Positions 34,438-43,015 of a stretch of DNA of 64,000 nucleotides are shown here, in pieces. The position numbers and the translations under genes are program-made. Within the stretch, counting starts at the first letter, position 1. Every line of letters begins with the position of its first letter. Origin of the DNA: Gordonia polyisoprenivorans NBRC 16320 = JCM 10675 (lineage in GTDB: Bacteria > Actinomycetota > Actinomycetes > Mycobacteriales > Mycobacteriaceae); NCBI RefSeq assembly GCF_000241325.1, contig NZ_BAEI01000028.1, positions 1 to 64,000 of the forward strand, given 5' to 3'. Below the pieces are notes generated by a model. It worked only from the letters and a program-made list of their open reading frames with translations. It was not told where the DNA came from and ran no database searches.

Positions 34438-35975
34438 CCATCGATCTGCCACCTGCCCCGGCCCCCGACGCCGCCGGTGACCTCGTCACCGGCTTCCCGT
34501 TCCCCTTCCCCGAGGATCGCTACCGCTACAGCACCAACGTCGAGCCTGCGGGCACACCCAGCGTGACCGCGGCCGGCCAGTGGGGTGCCGCCGTGGTCGA
34601 CATCGACGCCGAGTACCATCACGAACTCGACGCTCGCGCAGCGGTTCTCGCGTCCGATCCAACCCGCCACGCCGTCCTGCCGCACATGGTGCCCGCCGCC
34701 TGGGACGCGATGCTCACACTGATGCGCGAGCTCGCCCTCGCCTACCCCGACCACATGCACCTGACCGCCACCGGCCCCGACACCTGGCAGTGGCGTAACG
34801 ACCTGCTCGGTGTCGAGGCCGACTTCCGCTACGGCGACCAGGCCACGCTGGGTGAGGAACCGTTGCGCTACATCACCTCTCAGGTCCAGGAGGATGTGGC
34901 CCTGCTTGATCAGCGTGACGAGCAACTCTTCGTCGACGCCGGAGTCATCACCTTCGCCGCCGACTGGAGCTTCGGATTCGACGTCGGCATGAGCTTCCTG
35001 GAGATCCACGGGCCGGTCCCGCGCGTGAAGAAGATGGGCGTCATCACCCGCGCCCACGAATTCCTCAAACGCCTTCAGCCACATCAGCCCTACCGCCGCA
35101 CCAACTGGACGCTGACCATCGGCCGCCGACTCGACGTCTCCACCGAGATCTACCCCGAATGGGGTCCCGACCGCGAGACGATCGCGCATGTCGACGACAC
35201 CGAATTCGGCGCCCTGGTGCATCTTCGCGTCGAGGTCCAGCACCTGATCCGGCTGCCCGACTCGGGTGCGCTGATGTTCCTCATCCGCACATACATGCTT
35301 CCGTTGGAACAACTCGCCGGCGTCGAGCCCTGGCGTCGGCGCGCCGCCGACGTGCTCGCCGAACTGCCCGCGGACATGGCCGACTACAAGGGCATCATCA
35401 AGTACAAAGACCGTGCCGCCCAATGGTTGCGGGATGCCGCGCCGACGCCACCGAGTCCCGAGCCGCACCCCGGGCTGCCGCGGTGGCCGGCCACGCCACC
35501 CGAGGTGAACGTCGAGGCCGCCGCCTTCCTCATCGTATCGATCGGCGGCGATCCGTCGGCCGCACAGACCGCGCGCACCTGGGTCGCCAAGGCGAGCGAA
35601 TCCGGGGCCACCCGACTGGTGGTCCTCGATACACTCACCGACGCGGACGATGTCGCGACGCTGCGGCGCGCACTCGACGAGTCCGTCACCGGAACCAGGG
35701 TGATGATCACCGGTGGTCAGTTCGATGTGATGACCGCACTCGCCGTCGCACGAGCGGCCGGGGCAATCGCCGACGAACTGTCCGCCCATGTCACCTCTAC
35801 CGACGATCTGCCGGTCTACTGCGCCCACTGCCACACCACCAGCCGCATTCTCGCCCGCCCAGGCGAGACCGTGGACTGCCCGGGATGCTCGATGAGAATC
35901 GAGATCCACGAGCATCATTCGGCCACGCGTGGAAGTTTCCTCGCCTCCGCCGCCGACGCCGGGGAGCTGTCATGA
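34434..35975 (+). CDS. Heme-dependent N-demethylase (DUF3445) fused to a DmmA-type domain
   Basis: A 513-residue fusion. Residues about 15-335 are a DUF3445/heme-dependent oxidative N-demethylase domain (STNVEPAGTPSVTAAGQWG, YHHELDARAAVL, RTNWTLTIGRRLDVSTEI, MFLIRTYMLPLEQLA), the presumed catalytic subunit of dimethylamine-type monooxygenase. A Pro-rich linker (about 336-358) leads to a full DmmA-type domain (359-513) with CAHC (463-466) and CPGC (482-485), ending RGSFLASAADA. The fused domain is the counterpart of the stand-alone DmmA at 32852. It occupies the place of the missing first gene of module 2. Starts at GTG 34434 in an overlap with the reductase stop. Confidence 0.8.
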   Translation: MTIDLPPAPAPDAAGDLVTGFPFPFPEDRYRYSTNVEPAGTPSVTAAGQWGAAVVDIDAEYHHELDARAAVLASDPTRHAVLPHMVPAAWDAMLTLMRELALAYPDHMHLTATGPDTWQWRNDLLGVEADFRYGDQATLGEEPLRYITSQVQEDVALLDQRDEQLFVDAGVITFAADWSFGFDVGMSFLEIHGPVPRVKKMGVITRAHEFLKRLQPHQPYRRTNWTLTIGRRLDVSTEIYPEWGPDRETIAHVDDTEFGALVHLRVEVQHLIRLPDSGALMFLIRTYMLPLEQLAGVEPWRRRAADVLAELPADMADYKGIIKYKDRAAQWLRDAAPTPPSPEPHPGLPRWPATPPEVNVEAAAFLIVSIGGDPSAAQTARTWVAKASESGATRLVVLDTLTDADDVATLRRALDESVTGTRVMITGGQFDVMTALAVARAAGAIADELSAHVTSTDDLPVYCAHCHTTSRILARPGETVDCPGCSMRIEIHEHHSATRGSFLASAADAGELS

Positions 35976-37036
35976 CCGGAGCTGTGGTGACCCGAGCTGC
36001 TTCGAGCGGGGTCGACGACGCCGACGTATCCGCGGCGGGCACACATCTGCACCCGGGTTATCACACCGGACCCCGATTGATGCGCGTCGTCGAGAAACGC
36101 GCACTCACCGAGTCGGTCACCCACTTCCGATTCGTTCCGGCCGACGATGACGGTCCGTCGCTGGTGCCGTATCAGCCGGGCAGCCACCTCATCGTCACGA
36201 TCGGTGCGCCCGGAAGCACTGTGCGCAACGCCTATTCCCTCGTCGACGACGGGCTGTGGCCGACCAGTTACGGTATCTCGGTCCTGCGACGCGGTGAAGG
36301 CGGCGGATCGGATTGGTTGCACGACACAGTCACCGAGGGGTCGACGGTCGAGATCGAGGGTCCCCGTTCGATGTTCGCGCCCATCCTCGACCAGCGGCAC
36401 GCGCTGTTGATCGCCGGCGGCATCGGGATCACCCCCATCCTCTCCCACCTCCGGGCGCTGGCGCGCGATTCTCGGGTGACCGCCGAGGTCATCTACTCCT
36501 ATCGGCCCGGGCATGGCGCGCACCTCGATGACCTGCGTGCGATGGCGTCCCACGACGGCATCACCGTCCTGGAGGCCTGCGGGATGGAGGAAACCATTTC
36601 CGCCATCCGATCGCGAATGGCGGTGCAACCGTTCGGTACCCATGCGTATGCGTGCGGGCCTGCTGCGCTCCTCGACACCTACACCCAATTGGCCGCCGAC
36701 GCCGGGTGGCCGGCGGCGCGCGTCCATCTCGAGCGCTTCGCCGCACCCGAACAAGACCCGGGGGACCCGTTCTCGGTTCGGCTCGCCTCCACCGGCGAGC
36801 GCCTCGACGTCCCCTCCGGGGTCTCACTGCTCGAGCGCCTTCTCGATCACGGCGTCGCGGTGCCCAACCTGTGCCGGCAAGGAGTGTGCGGCGAATGCCG
36901 CATCCCGGTGCGGGCAGGTGCCGTGCTGCACCGTGATTTCGTCCTCGACGACGAGGACAAGACCGCGAACACCGCGATGATGTGCTGTGTATCGCGTGCC
37001 CTGCCCGACAGCCCTGAGATCGAGGTGGACCTGTGA
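35972..37036 (+). CDS. Oxygenase reductase (phthalate-dioxygenase-reductase type), module 2
   Basis: A 354-residue homologue of the 33433 reductase with the same order: flavin domain (RNAYSLVDDGLWPTSYGISV), nucleotide domain (HALLIAGGIGITPILSHLRA) and 2Fe-2S domain (CRQGVCGEC, later MMCCVSRA). It has about 30 extra N-terminal residues. The ATG at 35972 lies in the 4-nt overlap with the fusion gene. It should serve the second N-demethylase subunit at 37033 or both. Clear divergence from module 1 shows the duplication is old. Confidence 0.85.
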   Translation: MTGAVVTRAASSGVDDADVSAAGTHLHPGYHTGPRLMRVVEKRALTESVTHFRFVPADDDGPSLVPYQPGSHLIVTIGAPGSTVRNAYSLVDDGLWPTSYGISVLRRGEGGGSDWLHDTVTEGSTVEIEGPRSMFAPILDQRHALLIAGGIGITPILSHLRALARDSRVTAEVIYSYRPGHGAHLDDLRAMASHDGITVLEACGMEETISAIRSRMAVQPFGTHAYACGPAALLDTYTQLAADAGWPAARVHLERFAAPEQDPGDPFSVRLASTGERLDVPSGVSLLERLLDHGVAVPNLCRQGVCGECRIPVRAGAVLHRDFVLDDEDKTANTAMMCCVSRALPDSPEIEVDL

Positions 37037-38127
37037 CCCTCACCCCGCCCCTGACCGCATCGACATCCACTCCGCCGAGCCCTGATTCGCCGACCCCTGA
37101 TCTGTCGAGTCTCGACTCACTGACTCCCGCTGCCCGCGAGTATCTTTCGCAGCCCGTTGACCATTGTGCCAACATCCCGTGGCCGTTTCCCGACGACGCT
37201 TCCGAGTTCTCCTACACCGTCAACGTCGAGCCCGCCCGCGTCCCGCGGCGTACGCGCGGTGGGGAATGGGGACGCCACCTCGTCGACCTCGGTGGTGCCG
37301 AATATCTCGACTACATGCGCGAACGACGTCGCATCCTCGACGAGGATCCGTCGCGTGTGCGGATCATGCCCGGAATGGACGTCGCCTGCTGGGATCTGTT
37401 GCTGTACTACCTCCGCGATCTGGCACTGGCCTACCCCACCGTGATGCATCTCACCGAAGGCGCCGACCGGCGGTTCCACTGGCGCAACGAGTTACTCGGC
37501 ACCGACGCCGAATTCGTTCTCGGTGACCTCGAGAGCCTCCCGTGCCATCCGCTGGAGTTCCTCGCGCGCGAGGTCCCCGACGACCTGCTCCTCGTCGTCG
37601 AACGCGACGGCCGGCTCTACTTCGACGCCGGGATCGTCACCTTCGCAGCCGCCTGGTCGGTGGCCTTCGACGTCGGCATGGACATGTATGAAATCCACGC
37701 TCCGGTACCGGGTTTGATCCGCGACGGGATCGTCGCGCGCGCCGAACAGTTCCTCCGTCGGCTACCCGCCGACGCGGTCTATCGGCGGGTCAACTGGACG
37801 CTGTCCGCATCGGATTCGCACAAGCTCGACGTCAGCCTCGAACAACTGCCCGAGTGGGGTCGCGACATACCCACGATGATCGCCGACGGCGACTACGGTC
37901 GCGCGCGGCTTCGGATCGAACTCGAGCATTTCGTCCGGTTGCCGACCTCCGGTGCGGTGACGTTCAATATCCGCACGTTCATGGCCTCGCTCGACGAGGT
38001 CCGGCGCATCCCGGCGTGGGCCGAGCAGTTGGCCACCGTCATCGAAACCCTCGACGAACGCATCGCCGCGTACAAGGGCTTCCTCGACTACCGCGACAAC
38101 GTCGTCGCCTACCTCCGCGGGCACTGA
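37033..38127 (+). CDS. Heme-dependent N-demethylase (DUF3445), module 2
   Basis: A 364-residue DUF3445 protein without the C-terminal DmmA fusion. The family blocks are TVNVEPARVPRRTRGGEWG, GMDVACWDLLLYYLRDLALA, WRNELLGTDAEF, FDAGIVTFAAAWSVAFDVGM and RVNWTLSASDSHKLDVSLEQ. These align with the same blocks in the 34434 fusion. It begins at GTG 37033 in an overlap with the reductase stop. It is the last gene of the two-module operon; the ammonium transporter follows 42 nt later. The two paralogues may act on different methylamines or form one mixed complex. Confidence 0.8.
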   Translation: MTLTPPLTASTSTPPSPDSPTPDLSSLDSLTPAAREYLSQPVDHCANIPWPFPDDASEFSYTVNVEPARVPRRTRGGEWGRHLVDLGGAEYLDYMRERRRILDEDPSRVRIMPGMDVACWDLLLYYLRDLALAYPTVMHLTEGADRRFHWRNELLGTDAEFVLGDLESLPCHPLEFLAREVPDDLLLVVERDGRLYFDAGIVTFAAAWSVAFDVGMDMYEIHAPVPGLIRDGIVARAEQFLRRLPADAVYRRVNWTLSASDSHKLDVSLEQLPEWGRDIPTMIADGDYGRARLRIELEHFVRLPTSGAVTFNIRTFMASLDEVRRIPAWAEQLATVIETLDERIAAYKGFLDYRDNVVAYLRGH

Positions 38128-38169
38128 CCGCCCCATCACCCTCCATATCCCTCTCTACCAAGGACTGTC

Positions 38170-39519
38170 ATGGAAGTAGTTGCCGCACACGTGGATCTGT
38201 CATGGATGCTGGCCGCATTCGCCTTTCTGGTACTCATGATCCCCGGCCTGGGTCTCTACTACGGGGGCATGCTCGGCGGACGCAACGTCCTGAACATGAT
38301 GTCAATGGTGTTCGCCACCCTCGGAATCACCTGTGTCATCTATGTTCTCTACGGTTATGGCCTGGTGTCCGGGCCGTCGATCCACGGTTGGGGGATCATC
38401 GGCAATCCCGTGCACTACCTCGGGCTCGGTGAGCACCTCACCGACGATCAGTCCGGCGGTATCCAGGTGCTCTACATCGCGGCGTGGTTCATCCTGTTCG
38501 CCGCCATCACCGTGGCGATCGTGGCCAGTGGTGCGGCGGGTCGGATGAAGTTCAGCGCGTGGCTGGTGTTCGTTCCGATCTGGCTGACCCTGGTGTACTT
38601 CCCGGTCGCGCACTGGGTGTTCGCCGCCGACTCCGACGAGGGCGCAGGAGGCTTCCTGCTCAACAAGATCCACATCCACGACTTCGCCGGTGGTACGGCG
38701 GTGCACATGAACTCCGGTGTGGCCGCGCTCGCCCTGGCATTGGTCCTCGGTGCCCGGCGTCGCCGTGCCGAGCGGCCGCACAACGTGCCCATCGTGCTCC
38801 TCGGTGGCGGCATCCTCTGGTTCGGCTGGTTCGGATTCAACGGAAGTTGTGCCGGCGGAGCCAATTTCGTCACGCAGTTCGTCGTCCTCAACACCTTGCT
38901 CGCCGGCGGTGCCGGCATGCTCGGCTTCTGGGCGATCGAGAAGTGGCGGGAAGGTCATGTCACCGCTCTGGGTTCGATCACCGGCGCGATCGCCGGGCTC
39001 GTCGGCATCACCCCGTCGGCCAACACCGTGACGCCGATCGGCGCACTGATGGTCGGCATCCTCGCCGCGGGTGTCGTCGCGTTCTTCCTGAGCTTCAAGC
39101 CCAACTTCAAGGTCGATGACAGTCTCGACGCGTTCATCGTCCACGGTATCGGCGGCATCGTCGGCACCCTGTGCATCGTGCTGTTCGCCGCGGGCAGTGC
39201 CCCGGCCGGTGTCACCGGTCTCCTGTTCGGTGGACCGATCGACATCCTGTGGCGCGAACTCGCCGGCGTCGTCATCACCTGCACCTTCTCCTTCGTGATG
39301 ACCTGGCTGATCGCCAAGGCCCTCGACAAGACGATCGGCCTGCGCGTCGACGCCGAGACCGAGACCCAGGGACTCGACTCCTCGATCCACGCCGAGACCG
39401 CCTACGAGATCCCCGCGGCCGGCGTCGGTCACGGTGGCCTCTCGGGTATGTCGCCGGCACTGGCCACCCAGAGCGTGGAGAACGGGCTCTCCGAGACCGC
39501 TCAGCCCGTCGGCACCTGA
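38170..39519 (+). CDS. amt: Ammonium transporter (Amt family)
   Basis: A 449-residue, 11-helix Amt/MEP channel that moves ammonium or possibly methylammonium across the membrane. The family signature DFAGGTAVHMNSGVAALALA contains the first pore His, and FIVHGIGGIVGTLC the second. The C-terminal 80 residues form a hydrophilic cytoplasmic tail. A short gap (42 nt) after the N-demethylase suggests co-transcription. Its placement inside an amine-degradation locus points to methylammonium uptake or recapture of released ammonium rather than general nitrogen assimilation. A perfect hairpin terminates the unit at 39533. Confidence 0.93.
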   Translation: MEVVAAHVDLSWMLAAFAFLVLMIPGLGLYYGGMLGGRNVLNMMSMVFATLGITCVIYVLYGYGLVSGPSIHGWGIIGNPVHYLGLGEHLTDDQSGGIQVLYIAAWFILFAAITVAIVASGAAGRMKFSAWLVFVPIWLTLVYFPVAHWVFAADSDEGAGGFLLNKIHIHDFAGGTAVHMNSGVAALALALVLGARRRRAERPHNVPIVLLGGGILWFGWFGFNGSCAGGANFVTQFVVLNTLLAGGAGMLGFWAIEKWREGHVTALGSITGAIAGLVGITPSANTVTPIGALMVGILAAGVVAFFLSFKPNFKVDDSLDAFIVHGIGGIVGTLCIVLFAAGSAPAGVTGLLFGGPIDILWRELAGVVITCTFSFVMTWLIAKALDKTIGLRVDAETETQGLDSSIHAETAYEIPAAGVGHGGLSGMSPALATQSVENGLSETAQPVGT

Positions 39520-39532
39520 TCGCTGTGCACGA

Positions 39533-39569
39533 CACCGGGGGCGCATCACACCGTGGTGCGCCCCCGGTG
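39533..39569 (+). terminator. Perfect 13-bp-stem terminator hairpin after amt
   Basis: CACCGGGGGCGCA and its exact complement are separated by 11 nt, 13 nt after the amt stop. It separates the oxidation/transport operon from the gmaS operon. Confidence 0.85.
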
Positions 39570-39574
39570 CCATT

Positions 39575-39840
39575 TTGATCGATGGTCGAGGTGCTCGGCG
39601 CCCCAGGCGCCGAGCCTCGAGACCCCTTGCACCGGTGCTGGTTTCGGGTTCCAGCGTCATCTGCGGGGGTCTCGAGGCTCCTCGCCCCAGGGGGCTCGTC
39701 ACACCTCGACCACCGGGGGAGTGGCGGAGGAGTAGGTGGTGCGGGCATCGGTGGTCACACCTCGACCACCGGGTGGGAGTGGCGGAGGAGTAGGTGGTGC
39801 GGGCATCGGTGGTCACACCTCGACCACCGACGACCACCCC
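39575..39840. repeat. REP-like palindromes plus 56-58-bp tandem repeat in the gap 39520-39967
   Basis: Two blocks (39575-39625 and 39660-39720) share TTTGATCGATGGTCGAGGTG and GGTCTCGAGGCTCCTCGCCC words with the copy at 30232-30286. They are followed by about two and a quarter tandem units beginning CACACCTCGACCACCG at 39700, 39756 and 39814 (unit core GTGGCGGAGGAGTAGGTGGT). No gene is supported here. Such arrays are typical intergenic repeats of this genus-level group, and they separate the two operons of the amine locus. Confidence 0.8.
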
Positions 39841-39896
39841 ACCCAACCCGATACCTGCACCTCACAGCCCCGAAACGCAATCGCAACACAACGGGG

Positions 39897-39913
39897 GTCT
39901 ACTACAGGTAGAC
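39897..39913. promoter_or_regulatory. Candidate operator GTCTAC-TACAG-GTAGAC before gmaS
   Basis: A perfect 6-bp inverted repeat with a 5-bp spacer lies 55-71 nt upstream of the gmaS start. The XRE-cupin regulator encoded at the end of this operon is the obvious candidate binder. A related, less symmetric word lies at 32361-32374 before the other operon. Confidence 0.5.
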
Positions 39914-39967
39914 AAAAGTTCATCGGAGTGGACATACTAGAGCCAACACAACCACCGGAGCCCTGCC

Positions 39968-41314
39968 ATGACTGACACCACCAACGATCTCGCCGAACTC
40001 TGCGCGAAGTCGGGGACCAAGTTCATCCTCGCCATGTTCGTCGACTTGCGCGGCAAGCCCTGCGCCAAGCTCGTTCCCGTCGAGGCCGTCGACGAACTCG
40101 CCACCGACGGTGTGGGTTTCGCCGGCTACGCGGTCGGTGCAATCGGGCAGGAGCCGCGCGACCCCGACCTCATGGCCATCCCCGACACCTCGTCGTTCCT
40201 GCCGATCCCCTTCATCAAGGAAGGGCTGGCAATCGTGCACTGCGACCCGCACGTCGAGGGCAAGCCGTGGCCGTTCGCCCCACGCAACATCCTGCGGGCC
40301 CTCATCGCCCAGGCCGAGGACGCCGGCTTCGAGCCGTGGGTGGGCGCAGAGGTCGAGTACTTCCTGCTCAAGCGCGCCGCCGACGGTTCGCTCGTGACCG
40401 CCGACGACGCCGACGACTCCGATCAGCCCTGCTACGACGTCCGCGGTCTGACCCGGATGTACGAGCACCTCACCGCGGTGTCCACCGCGATGAATCAACT
40501 GGGCTGGAGCAACTACGCCAACGACCACGAGGACGGCAACGGCCAGTTCGAGCAGAACTTCGCCTACTCCGACGCGCTCACCACCGCCGACCGCGTCATC
40601 ACCCTGCGCTATCTGCTCTCCACGATCGCCGCCGAACGCGGCATGGTGGCCACCTTCATGCCCAAGCCGTTCGCCGAGCGCACCGGAAGTGGCCTGCACC
40701 TGCACCTTTCGTTGACTTCCAACGGCCGGCCGGTCTTCCCCGCAGAGTTCGGCGACGACCGCGGGCTCGGCATCTCGCCCACCGCCTACGGATTCGTCGC
40801 AGGCGTCCTCGAGCACGCCTGCGCGCTGCAGTCGGTGATGGCTCCGACGGTCAACTCCTACAAGCGGACCGGCGCCACCGCCACCCGCTCGGGTGCCTCC
40901 TGGGCGCCTCGGGTGCCCACCTACGGCGGCAACGACCGCACCCACTACATCCGCATCCCCGACGACCAGCGCGTCGAGCTGCGCGGCGGCGACGGATCGG
41001 CCAACCCGTACCTCGCGATCGCCGCCGCGCTGGGCGCCGGCCTCGACGGCATCAAGCGCAGCCTCGATCCGGGCGCCCTGGGCACCTGCCCCGAGCACGT
41101 CGGCACCCTGCCGCTGACACTGCTGCACGCGGTCGACGCGCTCGAGGCAGACCCGGTCGTGGCCGGCACCCTCGACGCCGCGATGACCGAGGAGTGGCCC
41201 GCCGACAAGCAATCGGTCTCGGACTACTTCAGCAAGCTCAAGCGCGAAGAATTCTTCGCCTGGCACTCGGCCGTCTCCCCGTGGGAGGTCGATCAGTATC
41301 TCACCGCTTTCTGA
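39968..41314 (+). CDS. gmaS: Gamma-glutamylmethylamide synthetase (GlnT/GS-like)
   Basis: A 448-residue glutamine-synthetase-fold ligase. Blocks include FVDLRGKPCAKLVPVEAVD, EDAGFEPWVGAEVEYFLL (first metal Glu pair), HEDGNGQFEQNF, GSGLHLHLSL and VNSYKRTG, and RIPDDQRVELRGGDGSANPY. The length and the first block are of the GlnT/GmaS type rather than the housekeeping GlnA. With the following mgs-like genes it should ligate methylamine to glutamate, forming gamma-glutamylmethylamide. A role with another amine or ammonia cannot be excluded by sequence alone. Confidence 0.8.
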   Translation: MTDTTNDLAELCAKSGTKFILAMFVDLRGKPCAKLVPVEAVDELATDGVGFAGYAVGAIGQEPRDPDLMAIPDTSSFLPIPFIKEGLAIVHCDPHVEGKPWPFAPRNILRALIAQAEDAGFEPWVGAEVEYFLLKRAADGSLVTADDADDSDQPCYDVRGLTRMYEHLTAVSTAMNQLGWSNYANDHEDGNGQFEQNFAYSDALTTADRVITLRYLLSTIAAERGMVATFMPKPFAERTGSGLHLHLSLTSNGRPVFPAEFGDDRGLGISPTAYGFVAGVLEHACALQSVMAPTVNSYKRTGATATRSGASWAPRVPTYGGNDRTHYIRIPDDQRVELRGGDGSANPYLAIAAALGAGLDGIKRSLDPGALGTCPEHVGTLPLTLLHAVDALEADPVVAGTLDAAMTEEWPADKQSVSDYFSKLKREEFFAWHSAVSPWEVDQYLTAF

Positions 41315-41373
41315 CCACACACCCGGTTCACATCCCTGATCCGTCCACCCCAGAACCACGAAAGGCCCACACC

Positions 41374-42270
41374 ATGTGCGGAATCGTCGGGTTGCATCTA
41401 CGCAACCCCGATCTGTATCCCCGCCTCGGGGAACTGCTCACCGGCATGCTCGGTGAAATGCAGGACCGCGGCGCCGATTCGGCGGGCATCGCCGTCTACG
41501 GCAACCCCAGCTGGGTGCCCGCCGGCCACGCCTGCGTCTCCCTTCTCGAGATCGACGTCGCCGCCGACGACGCCCAGGCTGCCGTCACCGAGGCGCTCGG
41601 CAGTCCGGTCGTCGCCCAGTATGTCGACACCACCCTCGTGCTGTCGGCGCCCGTACCCGCCGAGGAGCTGCTCGGCGCCGCCCGCACCACCTACCCCGGC
41701 GCCCTTGTCGCCGGTTTCGGTAGCGACCTGACCGTCCTCAAAGGTGTTGGCGCACCCCGTGATCTGACCGACCAGTGGGGCCTGGCCGCCGCACAGGGCT
41801 GGCAGGGCGTCGGGCACACCCGCATGGCGACCGAGTCCGCGGTGACCCCGGCCGGAGCACACCCGTACGCCGTCGGACCCGAACAGTGCCTGGTGCACAA
41901 CGGATCGTTCTCCAACCACGCCACCATCCGCCGCGAATTGCGCGCGGAGGGAGTTGAATTCGACTCCGAGAACGACACCGAGGTCGGCGCACGCTTCGTC
42001 GCCCACCAGCTCGCGCAGGGCAAGGACGTCGAGACCGCACTCAAAGAGGTCTGTGCCACCTTCGACGGCTTCTACACCCTCGTCGTGTCCAACCGCGACT
42101 CGTTCGCGGTGGTCCGCGACGCCATCGCCTGCAAACCCGCCGTGATCGCCGAGACCGACGACTGGGTGGCGATGGCCAGTGAATACCGAGCCCTGGCGCA
42201 CCTGCCGGGCGTGGAGAACGCACGAATCTGGGAACCAGAACCGGAGGTGGTCTACGCATGGACCCGCTGA
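41374..42270 (+). CDS. mgsA: Class II glutamine amidotransferase subunit (MgsA/GlxB-like)
   Basis: A 298-residue Ntn-type amidotransferase domain protein. After Met removal Cys2 (MCGIVGLHL) is the nucleophile. QDRGADSAGIAVYG, GVGHTRMATESAV and CLVHNGSFSNH are the family's binding blocks. As a separate subunit followed by GXGXG and FMN-GltB subunits it matches the three-part N-methylglutamate synthase (MgsABC) or the related GlxBCD proteins. ATG at 41374 with ACGAAAGG upstream. It overlaps the next gene by 13 nt. Confidence 0.8.
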   Translation: MCGIVGLHLRNPDLYPRLGELLTGMLGEMQDRGADSAGIAVYGNPSWVPAGHACVSLLEIDVAADDAQAAVTEALGSPVVAQYVDTTLVLSAPVPAEELLGAARTTYPGALVAGFGSDLTVLKGVGAPRDLTDQWGLAAAQGWQGVGHTRMATESAVTPAGAHPYAVGPEQCLVHNGSFSNHATIRRELRAEGVEFDSENDTEVGARFVAHQLAQGKDVETALKEVCATFDGFYTLVVSNRDSFAVVRDAIACKPAVIAETDDWVAMASEYRALAHLPGVENARIWEPEPEVVYAWTR

Positions 42271-42953
42271 ACACCGATCGCACCGTCTTCGATCTGTCCG
42301 AAACCTCGCTGCGCGAAGTCAATTCGGCGCTGCACGGGGAGATCACCGGAGAGATCGAGATCAACTCACCGGCCGGTGCGCACAGCGTCGCCGCCGGGGT
42401 CAACGCCCCGGTGAAGATCACCGTCAACGGTCACGTCGGCTATTACGCCGCCGGCATGAACCAGCAGGCCGAGATCACCATCAACGGCAACGCCGGCACC
42501 GGTGTCGCCGAGAACATGATGAGCGGCACCGTCGTCGTCAAGGGCAACGCCTCCCAGTCGGCCGGTGCCACCGCACACGGCGGCCTGCTCGTCATCGAGG
42601 GCGACGCCGCCGCGCGCTGCGGAATCTCGATGAAGGGTATCGACATCGTCGTCGGCGGAAACGTCGGTCACAACAGCGCTTTCATGGCCCAGGCGGGCCG
42701 CATGGTGATCCGCGGCAACGCCGGTGCAGGCCTGGGTGACTCGATCTACGAGACCCGTCTCTACGTTCGCGGTGAGGTCGCCTCCCTCGGCGCCGACTGC
42801 ATCGCGAAACCCATGCGCGCCGAGCACCTCGACGAGCTCGCCGGCCTGCTCAAGGCCGCGGGCTTCAAGGACGACGACCCGACCGAGTACTCGCGATACG
42901 GATCGGCCCGCGAGCTCTACCACTTCCACGTCGACAACACGTCGGCGTACTGA
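42258..42953 (+). CDS. mgsB: GXGXG-domain subunit (MgsB/GlxC-like)
   Basis: A 231-residue right-handed beta-helix protein, homologous to the C-terminal domain of glutamate synthase. The repeated G-x-x-G turns are plain: ITINGNAGTGVAENMMSGTV, VVKGNASQSAGATAHGG, VVGGNVGHNSAFMAQAGR and MVIRGNAGAGLGDSIYE. It should be the structural/channel subunit of the synthase complex with the flanking genes. It begins inside the end of mgsA. Subunit lettering follows the A-B-C gene order known from methylotrophs and is from memory. Confidence 0.8.
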   Translation: MDPLNTDRTVFDLSETSLREVNSALHGEITGEIEINSPAGAHSVAAGVNAPVKITVNGHVGYYAAGMNQQAEITINGNAGTGVAENMMSGTVVVKGNASQSAGATAHGGLLVIEGDAAARCGISMKGIDIVVGGNVGHNSAFMAQAGRMVIRGNAGAGLGDSIYETRLYVRGEVASLGADCIAKPMRAEHLDELAGLLKAAGFKDDDPTEYSRYGSARELYHFHVDNTSAY

Positions 42954-43015
42954 CCCCCGGCGAACCCACCGCTCGGCCCCTCGTCCGACGACCCAACGCC
43001 GCACCCGGAGACATC

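Noticed and set aside
34344..35918. Minus-strand frame (524 codons) opposite the DUF3445-DmmA fusion
   Set aside because: Shadow of the codon bias on the coding strand; no ribosome binding site or motif.
39700..39830. Possible CRISPR or VNTR-coded protein
   Set aside because: The 56-58-bp units are near-identical throughout with no variable spacers, and the frames through them have no start signals.
38302..39846. Long minus-strand open frame (514 codons) antisense to amt
   Set aside because: No recognisable domains; the plus strand encodes a complete Amt channel, and the frame runs through intergenic repeats.
40267..42270. 667-codon plus-strand frame covering gmaS and mgsA
   Set aside because: The 5' part is an out-of-frame reading of gmaS rich in Arg. 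The real mgsA starts at 41374 within this frame, so only that part is coding.
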